A stretch of DNA of 64,000 bases from Rhodosorus marinus (GCA_029953675.1 JAMWBK010000012.1:124001-188000); one strand, 5' to 3'; counted from the stretch's first letter, positions 19,702 through 32,336 are shown. Notes: generated by a model from the letters alone, not told the origin. Program-made: numbers and translations.

Positions 19702-22700
19702 ATGATGAGGGTGAGAATTTCTTGGGTGGCTCAGGTGATCATTTTGATCGCGTCGTGTTTCGCTGCCCAATCGTGTCACGACGTCTTGTTGGAGGTGGAT
19801 GACCCGTGGTTGGGAGTCGAAGGCGAAGTGTGCAGACCGTTGACTAGACCGAACTTTTCTGACGATTATGATCTTAGCGAGTTTCCGCTGGAGTTCGGAA
19901 CCGTGTGTCTGCACCTTGACAACAACAAACTGCTGATGACGTTTGAAATGGATCAAATGGATTACCTCATGAAGGGGGCCGGCTATGGGATCTATAGCTC
20001 GGAATCTGCGGTTCCATCCTCCGCACGAGACGCGTACAATTCAAAAACATTCCAAGAACTGAAGAAAACATGGACTGTGCAAATGAATCTAAAAAACGCA
20101 ACAAACGACTGCTGTGAGAACGGCATCGTGGTCATTTGGAGAGCTTGGATTAGACCAAGGCGCGATTCGAATACCTTCCCACGTTACCTGTTCACCTACC
20201 CCGCTACTGAAGACTTCTCGGGCGGTTCCTGTTCGAAACGAAGTTCCAGTTCCGTACGAATTTGTGAAATGGACGTTGACTGTGACACAAAGGACACTTG
20301 CATTAGGACAGTTTGTCCAGACACCCAAGGCTTGGTCGGACCTGTCGACTGTAGTCTTGTGCAGCAGAGGGTCAACAGACCTTGCAATCACTTTGGGGAT
20401 GAAGGAGTGAGGCTTCTATACACAAAAAAACACTTACACGTTTTATATGGGTTTATCGTTCTGTTTATCGTTCTGACTGTCTTCAATTCTTTCAAAACAA
20501 TGTCCAGACTTACCAAATGGGTCCTGTGTTCACCGCTGACTGTGTATGCGAACCGTTGGAAAAACCTACGACATGCGTTTTCAACAATTGTGATTCAGAT
20601 GGACAACCAGGCTGCGATGAGGAACTTTATCCGGGAAACGCATGTGGGAACAATGGAACTGTTGAACGAGTCTCGCACGAAACCGATATGTGTGTCTGCC
20701 AGGTTGGCAGCGGAGTGAAATGCGATAGCTCCGATGCCACTGGAAACTTCAACATACGAGCTGGAAATACCTGCATGAGCGCAGCGGGATCTCCTGGGGT
20801 ATGTGCCAGCAATCATGACATATGCTACACTCACTATCAAAATACCAAATGCTCCAATCTGACCACTCCTTGACTGCCCTTCATGTCTTTTGGAATACTA
20901 CAGTCTGCTATTGAACTACCGGATGGAGGATACTACTCCGATCGCGTAAGTGAAGCCCCATCAGAACTAGATCAGGTTCTGGGAACAAGAAGCCAACCTC
21001 TCGGATGTCTTTTCTTACCACAGGCGGAATGTTCTTGTACGGCTCCCTGCGAGTACGTCCCTGATCCCGTGTACCAGCCCTTGAAAGTGCAGAAGGGCTA
21101 CGGTGGGATGGCATGTAATGTAACCGTCGTGGGTGTTTCCGACTCTGTGCCTGGGGTACGTATTACATCCGCATATCACCCCAAGAAGCCCCTAGTGGGG
21201 AAACTTCAATTTATTTGAACTGACTGATTGCTAGTATCCTCGTGCAGCAATCATTCTCCAGTAGATTTCATTTTCTCTAAGTTTGCCCTTTATTTCCTTC
21301 GCTCGTTCGATTGCTCCACAGGTGCTGAGGGAGAAAAGTGCAGGCGTCTGCCTCTGCAAGCCGCTTGTAGACATCAATCGAAGATGCAGTTACAGCATCG
21401 TCGAGCTAGACCTGACGATTGCTGATAGAACTGGAAATCCTTATTCAACGAGCATTTCTAGCTATGGAGGCAGGGGCGTACGTTGCCAACTTAACTCCCA
21501 GCTCGGCAGTTCGCTCGGAGCTGATTTTTCTTCAGACGCACCTCCTTTGTTGGGTCCTTTCAGGTGCTTGTTCCGACAGATGGAGAGGGGAATACGTGCG
21601 CGATAACCGCCTTAATCCCCTGCTACTGCCCGGAGGGTGAGAACTGCAGCTATGCGGGTGCTATGCCGGGCGATTCTTGTGATAACGGTTCGGGGGTGAG
21701 CAAAATGATGATCTCTTCTTTGCTCTATATAAATTGGGGTTTTCCCTCTTCTTTGCTAGGATATTATCAATGAGAGACTTATGTTCTTCTATCGCTTAAC
21801 ATGCAGGTGCTGCTTCAAAGCGAAAACCAAAATTGGGGATGCTACTGCTCTTCGAATGGCACGGATACTGGAACATGCTTATCCGAATCGCAATGTTATC
21901 ACCCTGATGCGGGTTGTGTCGATACCGGCTCGAGCTGTTGGGAAAGTTATTATGTAAGGCTGTTACTTTCGCGCGAGAGAAAACCGTGGTATTGAAATCC
22001 TTTAGATATCCTGTCCTAACCCCCTTCCGTCTTCACGGATCTTATAGAACCTAGCGAAAGCGACATGGGGGAATTCTTGTGAATGTGTACCGTGCGTAGT
22101 CCAAACTTCACTTCGAGGAGAAGATTACTCACAATCATTGAGTGAGCCAGGCAAATGCTTTCAAGGGCTGGCCAATGGGGTAAGAACCAAGCGCTTAGCA
22201 GAAAACAAAGATCGCGAATCATAAGCAGTACTGAATACCTGTGGCCGTCCCAAGAAACAATCCTGAGCTATTCTTCCTGAGCTATTCTTTCCGGTGTCTT
22301 GTGGCGTGTAATTTTCTCTGAAGTAGTCAGTGAGGGTCACCAATGCCGTGTTTTACCGCGGGGAGTGTTTGCTCGACACGTGTACTCGCTCGAGTTGTGA
22401 AGGCAGCAGATGTGAAGAATTTACAGGCGTATCAGATGACTCGTGCGATGATAACAGTGGGGTAAGTTTGAGCAATGGACTCGTTCTGTTGTAGGTTGTA
22501 GAAAAACCAGCTGGTTTTATATTACTTTAATGACGTTTGCGGCCGGATATCTTCCCACTAGATTATCGGCGTGGACGCAAGGGGCAACTGCAGGTGCTTC
22601 CAGGAATGTCAAAATTGGGACTGCTCATCAGGTGACTGTACGCCAACGTTAGGTACAGTCGCTAGAATCGGAGATCGATGTACCAGAGACGATGGAAGTG

Positions 22701-23475
22701 GAGTATGACGATCATCATTTCTGCTTCGGAAGATGCATCATTTTTTTTGTTTTTCTTGTTTCTGAATAGTTCACGCCTTACCTACTCGTCTCTGAACCCA
22801 TTCAGGTTCTCCAACCAGTCTCATTTTCCGATGATTTTAATGGTCAGTGCCAATGCGCCGCGAGGACGTGCAGCTACTCGTACATAGAGTCCCTTTCCGG
22901 CTGGGACCGGCCCTCGGCAACTACCAACGGCAACATTGGCGATACTTGTCACAACGCTGGACAACAAGGTGTAAGGGAAACTGCGTCCAAACCTTCACAA
23001 TTTCCACCGCAGAAAATCACAGACTGCAAAACTTATTGTTCTTTGCTGCAGTGGGTTGGAGATCACCTGCTAAATTGCACCCGCTTCCTGTCACTTTCAG
23101 GTTGTCATGGAGGATCCTGAGGACACATCAAAGTGCATTTGCTATGTTGAAGATAAGACTTGCGTGGTGCTCGAGGACTGTCAAACCAGCACTATCGATG
23201 ACCTTGGCCAGTGCGATAAGTGGCCTACGGCCAACGTGGGTCGGAAATGCCGGACGGTTACGGGCATAGGCGTAAGTGCTTCCATCTTGGAGCTAAGTTT
23301 GGCTCAAACTGGACAGAATTCAGTCTGAGAAGAGAAACGAAAAGATTCTTGTCCGCATTTTGCCTTTTACTAACATACTGTTCTTCGTCCCCATTCCCTT
23401 GCACTCGGACAGGAGTATGCTTTGGTGGAAGGGTCCGAAGGTGTCTGCTTCTGCACTGAAGATTCCCGGCGGTAG
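19702..23475 (+). CDS. Secreted cysteine-rich modular protein, paralogue 2 (13 exons)
   Basis: The exons match paralogue 1: 19702-20406, 20508-20798, 20904-20945, 21024-21155, 21322-21477, 21564-21695, 21807-21953, 22048-22179, 22327-22461, 22562-22702, 22806-22970, 23101-23271 and 23413-23475. All splice sites are kept and no stop interrupts the joined frame (about 803 aa). By eye, exons 2, 3, 7 and 9 encode identical protein. Exon 1 differs at about 5 residues. Exons 5, 8 and 12 differ at about 6, 7 and 4 residues with no silent change that I noticed. Both copies look functional. The signal peptide is intact (MMRVRISWVAQVIILIASCF). Confidence 0.75.
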
Positions 23476-23689
23476 TGTGGCTGTGAGAGTGGAGACATGT
23501 ACCTTCTTAGAACAACCTTATCCAAGCTTGACCACTCTTTTTGTCCCCAGTATCTAGTTCACTTTCTGCACTGTGCATAGCGATAACGCTATATTCGTAG
23601 GCCACCCTCGAAAATTTTGTTGCAGCGTGGGAGCTCAGGACAAAAGCCTTCAAGAAGCCGACGTCGGTTTCTCTCCTGAATGAATTTGT

Positions 23690-24060
23690 TTAGTTGGAGG
23701 CTGAAAGAAAAAAACCCCGAGGGGAAAAAAAACCGGAGGGGAAAACAAGACTAATTACGGCGCAGATCGCGCGCCTCCAACATCAAGCAGCGGTGCATAC
23801 GCCAGAGCAAGAATCTTCTTTCCGGAAGCTGTTCAAAAAGGGTGATGATTCCACTAGAATAGCCTCGGCCTCCACACCGCCCCGTTGTATCAGTCTCCTT
23901 GCATCGGACCTCGTTGCCAGTGCGCTCAGCATATGTGGATCTCGTTGTCACATGCGCAGTGTCAAAGACCTATCTCCCCTCTGCCGCTCTTTGCCTGGGG
24001 GCTGCAGCTGCTATACTTCGCTGACTGAAGGAACGACCGTATCCTGAGAGCATAAGTAGA
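23690..24060. mobile_element. Old family B-like and family A-like fragments (copy 2)
   Basis: 23693-23835 is the minus-strand family B-like end and 23830-24055 the plus-strand family A endonuclease relic. They correspond to 10716-11410 without the younger 315-bp insertion. Confidence 0.55.
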
Positions 24061-24385
24061 CAAGCTAGAGAGCATTCTGATGAATTAACAATAGTTTGTT
24101 GGTTGGTTTTACTTGGCTTGGCTTTATTAGCATAGCCTAAAGCGCTTACTTGGCTTGGCTTTATTGGCGTTATTAGCATACAACGCTACGCAAACCGCTA
24201 AAAATAACTAAAAACTAGGTAGGGAAGCGTGCAAACCCAGGCGCCGATGGCGCCCCTCGGCAAGCATGCTGCTCGATTATCGCCACAGAGAGACACTTTA
24301 GCGCCGCAAAAGTTCCAAGTATTCAACAGGATGCTCAGTGAAACATTTCCGCAACCACTCCAAACCCGACTTCTCCACGTGACCG

Positions 24386-26591
24386 TAAGCTTTACTGGGC
24401 AGCTGCCTACTGCAGCGCAACACTACGTCTAATCCTATCTAGGGAAAAACTTACTGGAACCCCGCTACCGGGGTCTCATGCTACGTTCAAAAGAAAAAAC
24501 AGGCACCAGCGGATTCTCCAGCTGGTCCACGCGCAAAGCGCCTAATGCTATCTCTGCGTTCCCTCGCCATAGTTGCCGGTTTATCTGGGATCTCACGTCT
24601 CTCAGCTCCTCACTCCTGTGCAGTAGGTGTTTGCAGCTGTCGCGGAGGAACTCTTGTGCCATTTGCCCCGTACGCCCAAACGTCTCTATCGCTATCGGGA
24701 TGAACTTATCATCCGGTTTCTCGATCACCATCGCTTCTTTGTAGTGAGCGATTTTCCACTTCTCCGCAGCTCTCGCCGCGTATCCGCTATCATCTTGGCT
24801 CCGCCGCAAATATTTTCCCTGTAATGGTGACACCACCGTTACATCCAGCGCATACCTTCGTTTGGTCCTCGGATGCCTAGCAACGATATCAGGTCGCAGT
24901 CCGTAGTTCTCGAAGTACCCCTCAGGTTCTTGCTCTACGTCCATGAAGTTCCATCGCCTTAGCCACCGTGCCAGCTCTCTGCAGATTTCGTCATGCCTAC
25001 GTTGCCACAGTCCAGTTGATGTTGGGCAGTGATGAAACCGTTGTACCCCAGTCCTTCCGTGTTTACTCCGGCAACTAGTGCACTTCTCGGTGGTCCGCAA
25101 TCCCGGAATTGGCAGACCCAGCAGTTGTCGAACGTTTACCTGCATCTCAACCGCACTCAATTTTTTCGGTGTCAGCGTTGGTATTTCACGTAGCCAGACT
25201 CCCGACCCGGATCCCGCGGCAGACCGTATTCGAGCTCGGTTTTCAGGGGAGATTCGTGGGTTGGTGACCAGCTTTTGGAATGCACAATGGTGTGCCTCTC
25301 GAGAGAGGGTTTGTTGTATTGAACCATTATTCCAAGCTGCAGCCTCGCCCGGGGCGCTTCGAAGAGATGTTTCTCGCGGTTGTTGCAGGGTAGTCAGTGC
25401 CAAGATCCGCGGCGGGGTGTCTGGTCCGAGCCTCCGTTGTATTGCTCGCGACGATGCACAGATCTGGTCCGCCAGCTGTGCAGTCGACCATCGTTGATCC
25501 ATCGGCTCGTATGTGTCTGGTGAGCGTTCTGCCGTAACCTCCCGCTCTAGTTCAGTCAGGTATGGCCATTCATCTTCATTGTTCCGGAAGGTGTTTCTCC
25601 ATGACGAGTAAAACGCGATGGGTTGGATGCGCTTTCGAGTAGCGAAACCCAAACCTCCCCAGCGGCAGGGCAGAGCGATTTGGTCCGAGATCAGCTCTGC
25701 GTACTCATCGTCCTCTACAGCTGTCGTAGCGAGGCCTCCGAATAGAATTTCCAGGTGATATCTGGTCATCACGTCGGCCTCGCGTGCCAGATTTCTTCCA
25801 AACTCGTATGCGAGGCATCGTAGCACATAGTCTAGTCGCGTTTCTGCACAGAACCTGAAGAGGGCAATTTGCGTCGTAAGCTCCGGTTGTGGGAGCTTGG
25901 CAATTTCCTCAAAGAGTTTCTCATGCTTATTTTGCAGCCCCCGGCACTCCTGTTCGATATATTCTCGGCTGCCTATCGGTATCGAGTGGATGGTGACTCC
26001 GTCTCTGGTCACTTGGACTCCAGGAATCTCATGGTTGACCACTCGAGTGGTAGTCAGTGTTCGCCCGTACACAGTGCACTTGCCGAGTTGCAGGCGTGCT
26101 CCAAGAGAGGGGAACACAGTTTTTGCCCATGCCAGGGACGCCTTCACGGCTTGTAGCGACCCGACAATCGTGATATCGTCGTGGATAGCAACAATCGTTT
26201 CGTTGAGGAACTTGGCTCGCAACGCTCTTAGAAAGGGCGCCAGGGATAGTGCATGTAGCACCGGCCCCAGTGGATCTCCCTGTTGGACTCCTGTAGTTGC
26301 TTGGAGAGTCAGGCGAGAGGTGTCGGTTTCGTTCTGTCCAGGGGAAGATCGCCAGCCACAGAGCGTCGGTGAGTCCGTGTTGTCGCTTCCATAGCCAAGT
26401 CTATACACTGGTGCAAGCTCCGGCAAGTGTTCGTCCAGCAGTTGCTTGGCAAGGCGTCGGTCGATGCGATTAAAGGCATTCTCCAGGTCTAGGCGAAGGA
26501 CCACCGAATCGGGTTCGCATGACAAATGGGCTTGGATCGCGTGAAGTGAGCGTTCGCACCCGCTACTTACTCCGATACCCAGTTGTAAGGG
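24386..26591 (-). mobile_element. C2: 5'-truncated family C element inserted in A6
   Basis: The 3' end (minus) is at 24386 (GTAAGCTTTACTGGGCAGC on the plus strand) and the truncated 5' end near 26591. Around it A6 reads CACGTGACC on the left and ACCACAGCTTTCC on the right, against ACCAAAGCTTTCC in intact copies. The target duplication is therefore at most short (ACC). Confidence 0.8.
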
Positions 26592-26594
26592 CAC
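24465..26594 (-). pseudogene. C2 ORF2: RT (IHDD) with zinc knuckle and restriction-like endonuclease, N-terminally truncated
   Basis: About 709 codons are open without a stop. RT motif A is LRLDLENAFNRI, motif B TTGVQQGDPLGPVLHALSL and motif C AIHDDITIVG. The thumb carries IALPCRWGGLGFA, parallel to IALPLRLGGFGVA in family A. The knuckle is CTSCRSKHG...RFHHC. The endonuclease has the clearest form of the three families: GLRPDIVARHPRTKRRYALD, then VTVV. The open frame extends 26 codons upstream into A6 sequence in a foreign frame (MLRIWLVCLALR...). That is an accident of the junction and not part of the protein. The RT fingers and everything before them are missing, so it is probably inactive, though the remainder is undamaged. 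Confidence 0.85.
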
Positions 26595-29536
26595 CACAGC
26601 TTTCCACAATGAAAGGCTGGAACTGGTGGGGGCGACCCTCAGCGCGAGGCAGACTAGCCATATTCTCAGCATACCGTCGTTCCTTCACGCGGCGAAGGAC
26701 CGAAGCAGCTGCTCCCCGGCGACGGGCGGCAGCCATGAGATGGGCGCTTGCCACAGGGCATGTAATCGCGAGGTAAACATATGCTGAGCGTCTGGCGGCA
26801 GCATCGGAGACGAGGAGATCTGCGATACGGCGGGGCGGTGCCCTATCCGAGACCGATCTGGGTAGTTCAGATTCCCCCTCAACCGTATGCCCTACACGAG
26901 TCAGACATTCGCTGAGAATGTACTTGAAGCGAGTGTGACGCCTCGTACGAAGACCTCTCAACAGTCCGCATGAACCTAAGAAATGGTAACCACAAGCATC
27001 GATCCGACTCTCACATCCCTGACAGAAAGACGGCCGATTAGAGTGCCACGGAGCTTGTGGCAAACCCAGGTAAATCCGTGCGGTAGAGCGAAACTGGTAG
27101 GCATCCAGACGGTGACCCAGTGATGACGGCAGGGTCGTTAACCGCAAATGTGAAAGATGGCCTCTCATGCCGCGGAGGCGAGCGGCGGTGGTAGGCGGCG
27201 TGAGTGGAGAGTTGAGCAAGATTGCCTGAGCGGCACTGTGTTGGCCCCAGGTGAGGCTATGTTGAATCAAATCACTACGCGAGCTCCACAATCGGCTCAG
27301 ACCCGGGTAATCGGTAACCGGTGACCCGGGGCTAGCTTCCCCCTCGTCGGCGAGTACTCTGTTAATGGGAGAGTCCTCGAGCGCCTTATTTCCTCCCCAT
27401 AACAGCTCCTTCCAGAAGCGAAATCTGGATCGGCTCTCGTCCGGCACGGCGTTGCACTTGCTGAACGCCTGTTGCAGAGCATCGTAGATACTCAAAAGCG
27501 GCGGCAGAAGGGTCACGGGGTCTTCGCTAGTCAGTGCTCTAGCCAAAAGGCAAGCACTTCGCATGCAAAAACTCACCAAGGTGCGAAACGCGGTAACCCA
27601 GGAGGCGACCGCCGTTGCCGAGCATACGAGTCCACGGCCGGCCACTCCAAATCCGCCTAATCGTAAAGGTAGGGCAATCTGGCCAGGAATTAGATCCCTG
27701 TCAGGAGCCGCTTCCACATCCAGGGGTTCATCCAGGAGCGTTCCCCAGTGCTTCAGCGTCGCCTCGTCCGCCTTGGCTGCCACCCACGAGCCCCAGTGCG
27801 GAGGAAGGCTTCGTAGCCAGTAATTCAGTCGGGGGCCGGCACAAAAGCGGGAGAGCAGGCTGGCCGATTGGAGCATGCTATCCGGTAGGCGCTCAATGGC
27901 GTCGGTGAGCTGCTTATGGCGCGCTAAAACTCGTTCGTAAGAGTCTTGGACAAAGTTGTCACTCTCCAAACCGACGCCATGGTGCTCGAGCCCCGCATCT
28001 TCACCAAGGGCCCGGAGACTAGGCGGCAGGGAGCCCCTCGAAACTTCACGCGGGCCGAGAAAACGGCATTTTTCGGGTTCCACGGTTAGACCTACTCCAG
28101 GTGCGATTGCTTCGATCTGGATCAGTCCCCGAGCCAAGTGCTCTGGAGTGCCCAGCAACGTCACGTCGTCATGGTAGGCACAGATGCGAAGCTCCGGCAC
28201 CTCAGCCGCTAGTCGCTGGAGCACGAGCTGCAAGGCACACGCGTGAAGTATTGGCCCACAAGGATCACCCTGTTGAACGCCAGTACGTGCTGCAAAAACA
28301 GAACCCTGCGTTGTCAAGTAAGGGAGGCTCCCCCCTCCGTAAATACCGGATAGGAACGGCCACGCCTCCGGGAATACCCTGCGAATCAACTCCAAATCAT
28401 GCGTCCACGAGACGCTGTTGAACGCGTTACGGAAGTCAACTACCAAAACGCCCCAATCAGGTTTTTTTTTTTTTTCAGCCTCCGATTAAACCATTCATTC
28501 AATCAGGCCTACTGGCTCGCTCGAGCTCGATCGTGTGGGTGATTAGTTCGCAACCCCCGGAAAATCCCACTCCTACCTGCCAAGGCGCCTTAAAGGCGGT
28601 GACTCGCTTGCGTAGGCGCTGGCATAGCCAAATCCCGGCAAGTTTCCGTAGACTCTCAACCATGCCGATCGGCCGGAGACGCGGGTGTGCCGGCTCGTGG
28701 TCGGGTTTCGTTAACAAGCAAAGCTGTGCCCGTCGCAGATGGTCCCAAGGAGCAGACGCACCCCCGGCACCCTGGAACAGCGTATTCAGGATCTTCACCA
28801 CGGCGCTCTGGCCAGGCTTGCTCAAGGCCTGCAGTAATTCCGTTCGTAGCCCAGAGGGTCCAGGGCAGCGTCCACGACGGGAGGTCCGGAACAAATCCTC
28901 CAGATCAGACTCACGGAGCGTCAGGTCGATGCGGAACCTGGCCAATTCTGGACGGTCTAAAAATGCCTCGAATTCGGGGAGCCAGTCTACGTCTGACGAG
29001 GGGAACAACGTCGACACAGTCTGGTCGAGGCTGTCGTCGTAAGGGTGTACAGGAACCTGACCCTCCAAGACCCGTGCCGCTCGGCTCAGGTCTCCAACCG
29101 CCACCAATTTCTGCCCTCTAGTCGTCCGAGGCGAGGCTGTCCCAGCATGAGTCCTCCGGCCGGATGTCTCGGATGACGCCAAGTAGCTTTGCTGCAACAC
29201 CTCAAATTCCCCCTTCGGGAACATGGCCAGTGGTTCTCGGACGCGCCATCTGCGCTCCGATGTGTGAGTAGGTGCCAGAATCAGGCGCGGCATGACCCCC
29301 AAAAATTCCCACATAGCGACGTCCCGTTGATTACGTGCCAGACTCTGGAAAATAAAATCCAGGATTGTCCCAGCCATGGAGAGCTCTCCTCGAGGGAGGA
29401 CAAGAGGCGGAATCTTGCCCCGGAGGGGTAGGGAGCCTCCTTCGAAAGAAATCCATCGCCGGAGCCAACTCCGCAGGCGCGTGCGCCAGATGCCCCAATC
29501 TCCGCCCTCCTTCAGGACATAAGCCTGCAGGTCCAT
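26592..29536 (-). pseudogene. A6 ORF2, split by a 38-bp family B micro-insertion and by C2
   Basis: The frame runs from the ATG at 29536 to the micro-insertion at 28462-28499. It then runs on to 26592 and continues in 24229-24385 beyond C2. Motif A is VDFRNAFNSV, motif B TGVQQGDPCGP, motif C AYHDDVTLLG. After motif C it reads EKCRFLGPREVSRGSLPP without the shift seen in A4 and A8. Knuckle (CQGC) and endonuclease (RRIADLLVSDAAARRSAYVY) are present, with Asp replaced by Tyr in YVYLAITCP, which would affect a conserved acidic position. Apart from insertions and this change, the frame is undamaged. Confidence 0.8.
28454..28507 (+). mobile_element. 38-bp family B terminus inserted in A6 ORF2
   Basis: CAATCAGG (28454-28461) and CAATCAGG (28500-28507) flank a run of 14 T followed by CAGCCTCCGATTAAACCATTCATT. 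This is the very end of family B, in plus orientation. It breaks the reverse transcriptase frame just before motif A. Confidence 0.9.
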
Positions 29537-29537
29537 T

Positions 29538-29555
29538 GGCTGCGACCTCGCAGCC
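29538..29555 (-). promoter_or_regulatory. Hairpin upstream of ORF2 start (A6)
   Basis: Same 7-bp stem and 4-base loop as at 14675-14692, here two bases from the ATG at 29536. Confidence 0.55.
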
Positions 29556-29567
29556 GTGCCCGGGGAG

Positions 29568-29982
29568 CTAATCGTGCTTCTCCCCCTTAGACCCGGGGGA
29601 GTCGGTCCTCTCGCGCTTGCCTCCTAACCTCACCAAACCGGTCAACCGGCCACTCCGCGAGGCTCGCGGGATGGCTCCCCCGGGATTGAACAATGTAATA
29701 GGGGCGTTCTCGACCGAGGTGACTACCGGCTGCCCGTCCTCGCCACTCGCACTGGACGTGGTGCTTGGAGCGAAGCCCTCTAATACTCCCAAACGCTGTA
29801 GCTCCGCCTTGTGACTTGAGGTCAGCACAATGTGCCTCTCACGGTCAAAAAAGGTAGAGGCGGCTGCGCGCAGATGGCGTGGACCCGACGCAAAACGCTT
29901 CAAAAGTATCTGCTCCATGCAATGAATGCGAAGCCAATGGATGGCTGCAGCTTTCACACTGGTCTCGTGCTCAGATAGCCCC
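29568..29982 (-). pseudogene. A6 ORF1, C-terminal part (continues at 38323-38829)
   Basis: The C-terminus reads AAAIHWLRIHCMEQILLKRF...SGRLTGLVRLGGKRERTD and ends GEKHD-stop, 29 bases before the ORF2 ATG. The middle part beyond the B1 insertion (38323-38716) carries FLWVRNVRPQTTRGQVPSMR and DFRDTFAEYLACSREDF. The N-terminus is missing because A6 ends at 38829. Confidence 0.8.
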
Positions 29983-30305
29983 GCTGTTTCTCACCAATTA
30001 CTTACCCAGTTTTGGTTTCGTGAGGGTGTATGGTGCTGGCTTTTGGTGGTTTTGAGTCGCAAATATGTTCTTCGGTGGGAGTCGCTGCTTTCTGCAGCCT
30101 TTCCCCCGCATCTTCTAGCGGTGTGGTGCGTGCTGGGGGTTGCTAGCGCCCCTTGGAGGTCGTGGTGGTTTTTCTTTGGTTGCAAACGTTGGGAACAAGT
30201 TCTCTTTTTGGGGTTTTTGTGGGAGAATCGGTTTTTCACACCTTCCTATCGTTATGGTTGGGGTTCTTCACCTATTCCGGTGGACGGAGCCGTTCTCTCA
30301 GCGCG

Positions 30306-31272
30306 CGTGGAGCTCAGCGTGGGCGGGTTTAGTACCGCGGCCACCCTCACGGACTGCGCTGACGAGTTGGCCCATGGGATCTGCTCGAAACTGACGAGTC
30401 TTCTTGTGACTGCTTCCCAGGAACACCGCCTGCCTCTGCTGATCGCCTATTTGGAGCGCTTCTCCGCCTCCGCGCCTGCCCCATACCCCCCGGTGCCTCT
30501 GCTGATCGCCTATTTGGAGCGCTTCTCCGCCTCCGCGCCTGCCCCATACCCCCCGGTCCCCGCGGATCCGCACGGTACAGCGGGGCCTGCCTTCAACCGA
30601 CCCGAGCGCTCCGCTCCGGTCATTCCTGATTCCGACTGGCCTACCCCTATCGAAGGACAGACGCCTCCTGGGCCCGCGTCGGGCCCGAATCCTGCTCCCT
30701 CCAGTGCCCCACGTGCGACTTATTCGCAGGTCCTTCGCAGGGGCTCTTCTGAACAACGCACGACGGCAATCGTGCGTATGATGCCACAACACATCCCTAT
30801 TGACTCTTCTCGCCAGCTATCTCCGTTCTACTTTGTTTGGATGACGAACGTGCGTCCCCAGACCCCCTCTCGGGGTCGGGGCCGCGCGCCCGCCCACTAC
30901 CGCGATTTTCGCGACACCATGGCTTCCTCACTTGGGGTCGCCCCGTCTGAATTCCTATATGTGGACTTCACGGGCCCTCATGCCTGTTTTCTTGTTACTG
31001 ACTCGGCTTACCAGTTCCTTCAATCCCTTGTAACCACCCCCGCGCCCCAGCGCTCTGCTCTGGCCAACATGATACTGACTCGTCCTCATGTCTCTTTGTT
31101 TGTCGAGTTCGATCGTTTTGACGCCGGCTGGGTTCCTCCGTCGGCCTTGCAAAACCTGGATGCCTCGCAGGCTTCGGTTGTCGCGCTACACACTCATGCG
31201 GCGCGGCTCTCGCGCATACAGGCGAGCCTCTTCGCGCGTTTTCCTCCCGCGGGGTCCTCCGCACCGCGCTAG
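30306..31272 (+). pseudogene. B1 ORF1
   Basis: It corresponds to ORF1 of B2 and B5, but the usual start (MVG) is out of frame because of a local change near 30255-30275. The frame instead stays open back into A6. A 63-bp tandem duplication (30431-30493, 30494-30556) repeats PLLIAYLERFSASAPAPYPP. The conserved block FVWMTNVRPQTPSRGRG...HYRDFRDTMASSLG is present. It ends in the same frame at 31270-31272 as the other copies, just after the GGGG at 31251-31254. Confidence 0.7.
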
Positions 31273-32079
31273 AGGCCTTCCTTTCCACCGAGGCCACCCT
31301 GCTGGAAGCCCACCCTGCGTTTGACCTTCTGCCGCCGACTCTTGAGCACCCTTCCTCCCCTCGCCCTGCCTCCGAGGCTCGTGACACCGACATGGCAGAA
31401 GCACCATCGGCCTCTCCGAATCCGCTGGCTCTGGACACCCTCAGTCAAGACTCCGCTGCTGAAAACCCTGTGTCTACTTTCTTCAGGTCTTTTAGTTCCT
31501 TTGTGCGCCCCCCACGTAAGCGTCGTGCGGCTCCTGAGCCTCCCTCCGAGGCACCTCCTCCGGATATTCGATCTGCCTTCCCGACTAGGGGAGGCCCGAT
31601 GTCTGAGTCTTCCTCCTCCGCGTGCGTGTCGTCCCGGTTACCCCTGTTTACCAGTGACCGCTCAGCCTGGCATGAGCGTGTTCTCTCGTGGTTTTCGCAC
31701 CTTGTCGCCTCCTACCCGGACGGTTCCCTGCCCCTTTGTCGTCAGAGCACGGCCGTACGGCTCCCGCGTCGACTTCATAAGCCCCTAGAATTGGTGTTGG
31801 ATTTTCTCTGGCAGCAGGTCGCCGCGAACCCTCACTGCTCTCTTCGATGGGAACTCTTGTTCTTTTTTCCCCGCCTCGTGCTCACCTCCTCTACCGTCCC
31901 CCTCAATCCACATCCTCGCCGGGTCCACCCTCGCCGAAAACTGCAAATGTTCCTTTCCGGCGACTTTGAGGACCTCGAACGTCTTTATTTCGCTTCTCTC
32001 TCTTCCTTTTCTCCTAGTGCTCCCTCAGCTCTCAGGTCTTCTCGACAGAATCGGGCGCGTCACGCGGTGGCAGGCGGTG
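31254..32079 (+). pseudogene. B1 ORF1 -1 frame extension fused in frame to the ORF2 start
   Basis: The -1 frame extension (VLRTALEAFLSTEATLLEAH...) runs through MAEAPSASPNPLAL and straight into MSESSSSACVSSRL. This happens because B1 has CGACTAGGGGAGG where B2 and B5 have one additional G. It is cut by B2 at 32079. Confidence 0.75.
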
Positions 32080-32336
32080 AAACCGCGAGAGTTTTCGGTT
32101 TCGTGAGGGTGTATGGTGCTGGCTTTTGGTGGTTTTGAGTCGCAATTGTGTTCTTCGGTGGGAGTCGCTGCTTTCTGCAGCCTTTCCCCCGCATCTTCTA
32201 GTGGTGTGGTGCGTGCTGGGGGTTGCTAGCGCCCCTTGGAGGTCGTGGTGGTTTTTCTTTGGTTGCAAACGTTGGGAACAAGTTCTCTTTTTGGGGGTTT
32301 CGTGGGGGAATCGGTTTTTCACACCTTACAATCGTT

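Larger units (their letters stand above)
16645..24125 (+). repeat. Host unit, copy 2 of the segmental duplication
   Basis: This is the counterpart of 3545-11475 in the same orientation. It carries a second intact-looking cysteine-rich gene and its own set of micro-insertions, while lacking the 260-bp family B and 315-bp family A insertions of copy 1. A6 begins at its right border. Confidence 0.9.

Noticed and set aside
26595-26672. Apparent 26-residue N-terminus of the family C protein (MLRIWLVCLALRVAP...)
   Set aside because: This segment is A6 ORF2 sequence read in a foreign frame. The C2 sequence begins only at the junction near 26591, so the fusion is accidental.
29926-30305. Long upstream extension of the B1 ORF1 frame
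   Set aside because: It runs back through the leader into antisense A6 DNA. Other B copies start at MVGLSP, so the extension is fortuitous.
30298-30792. Arg/Gly-rich reading frames antisense to family B ORF1
   Set aside because: They mirror the Pro/Ala-rich linker on the other strand. The repeated motif (GVWGRRGGGEALQIGDQQ) is the antisense of the 63-bp duplication and has no independent support.
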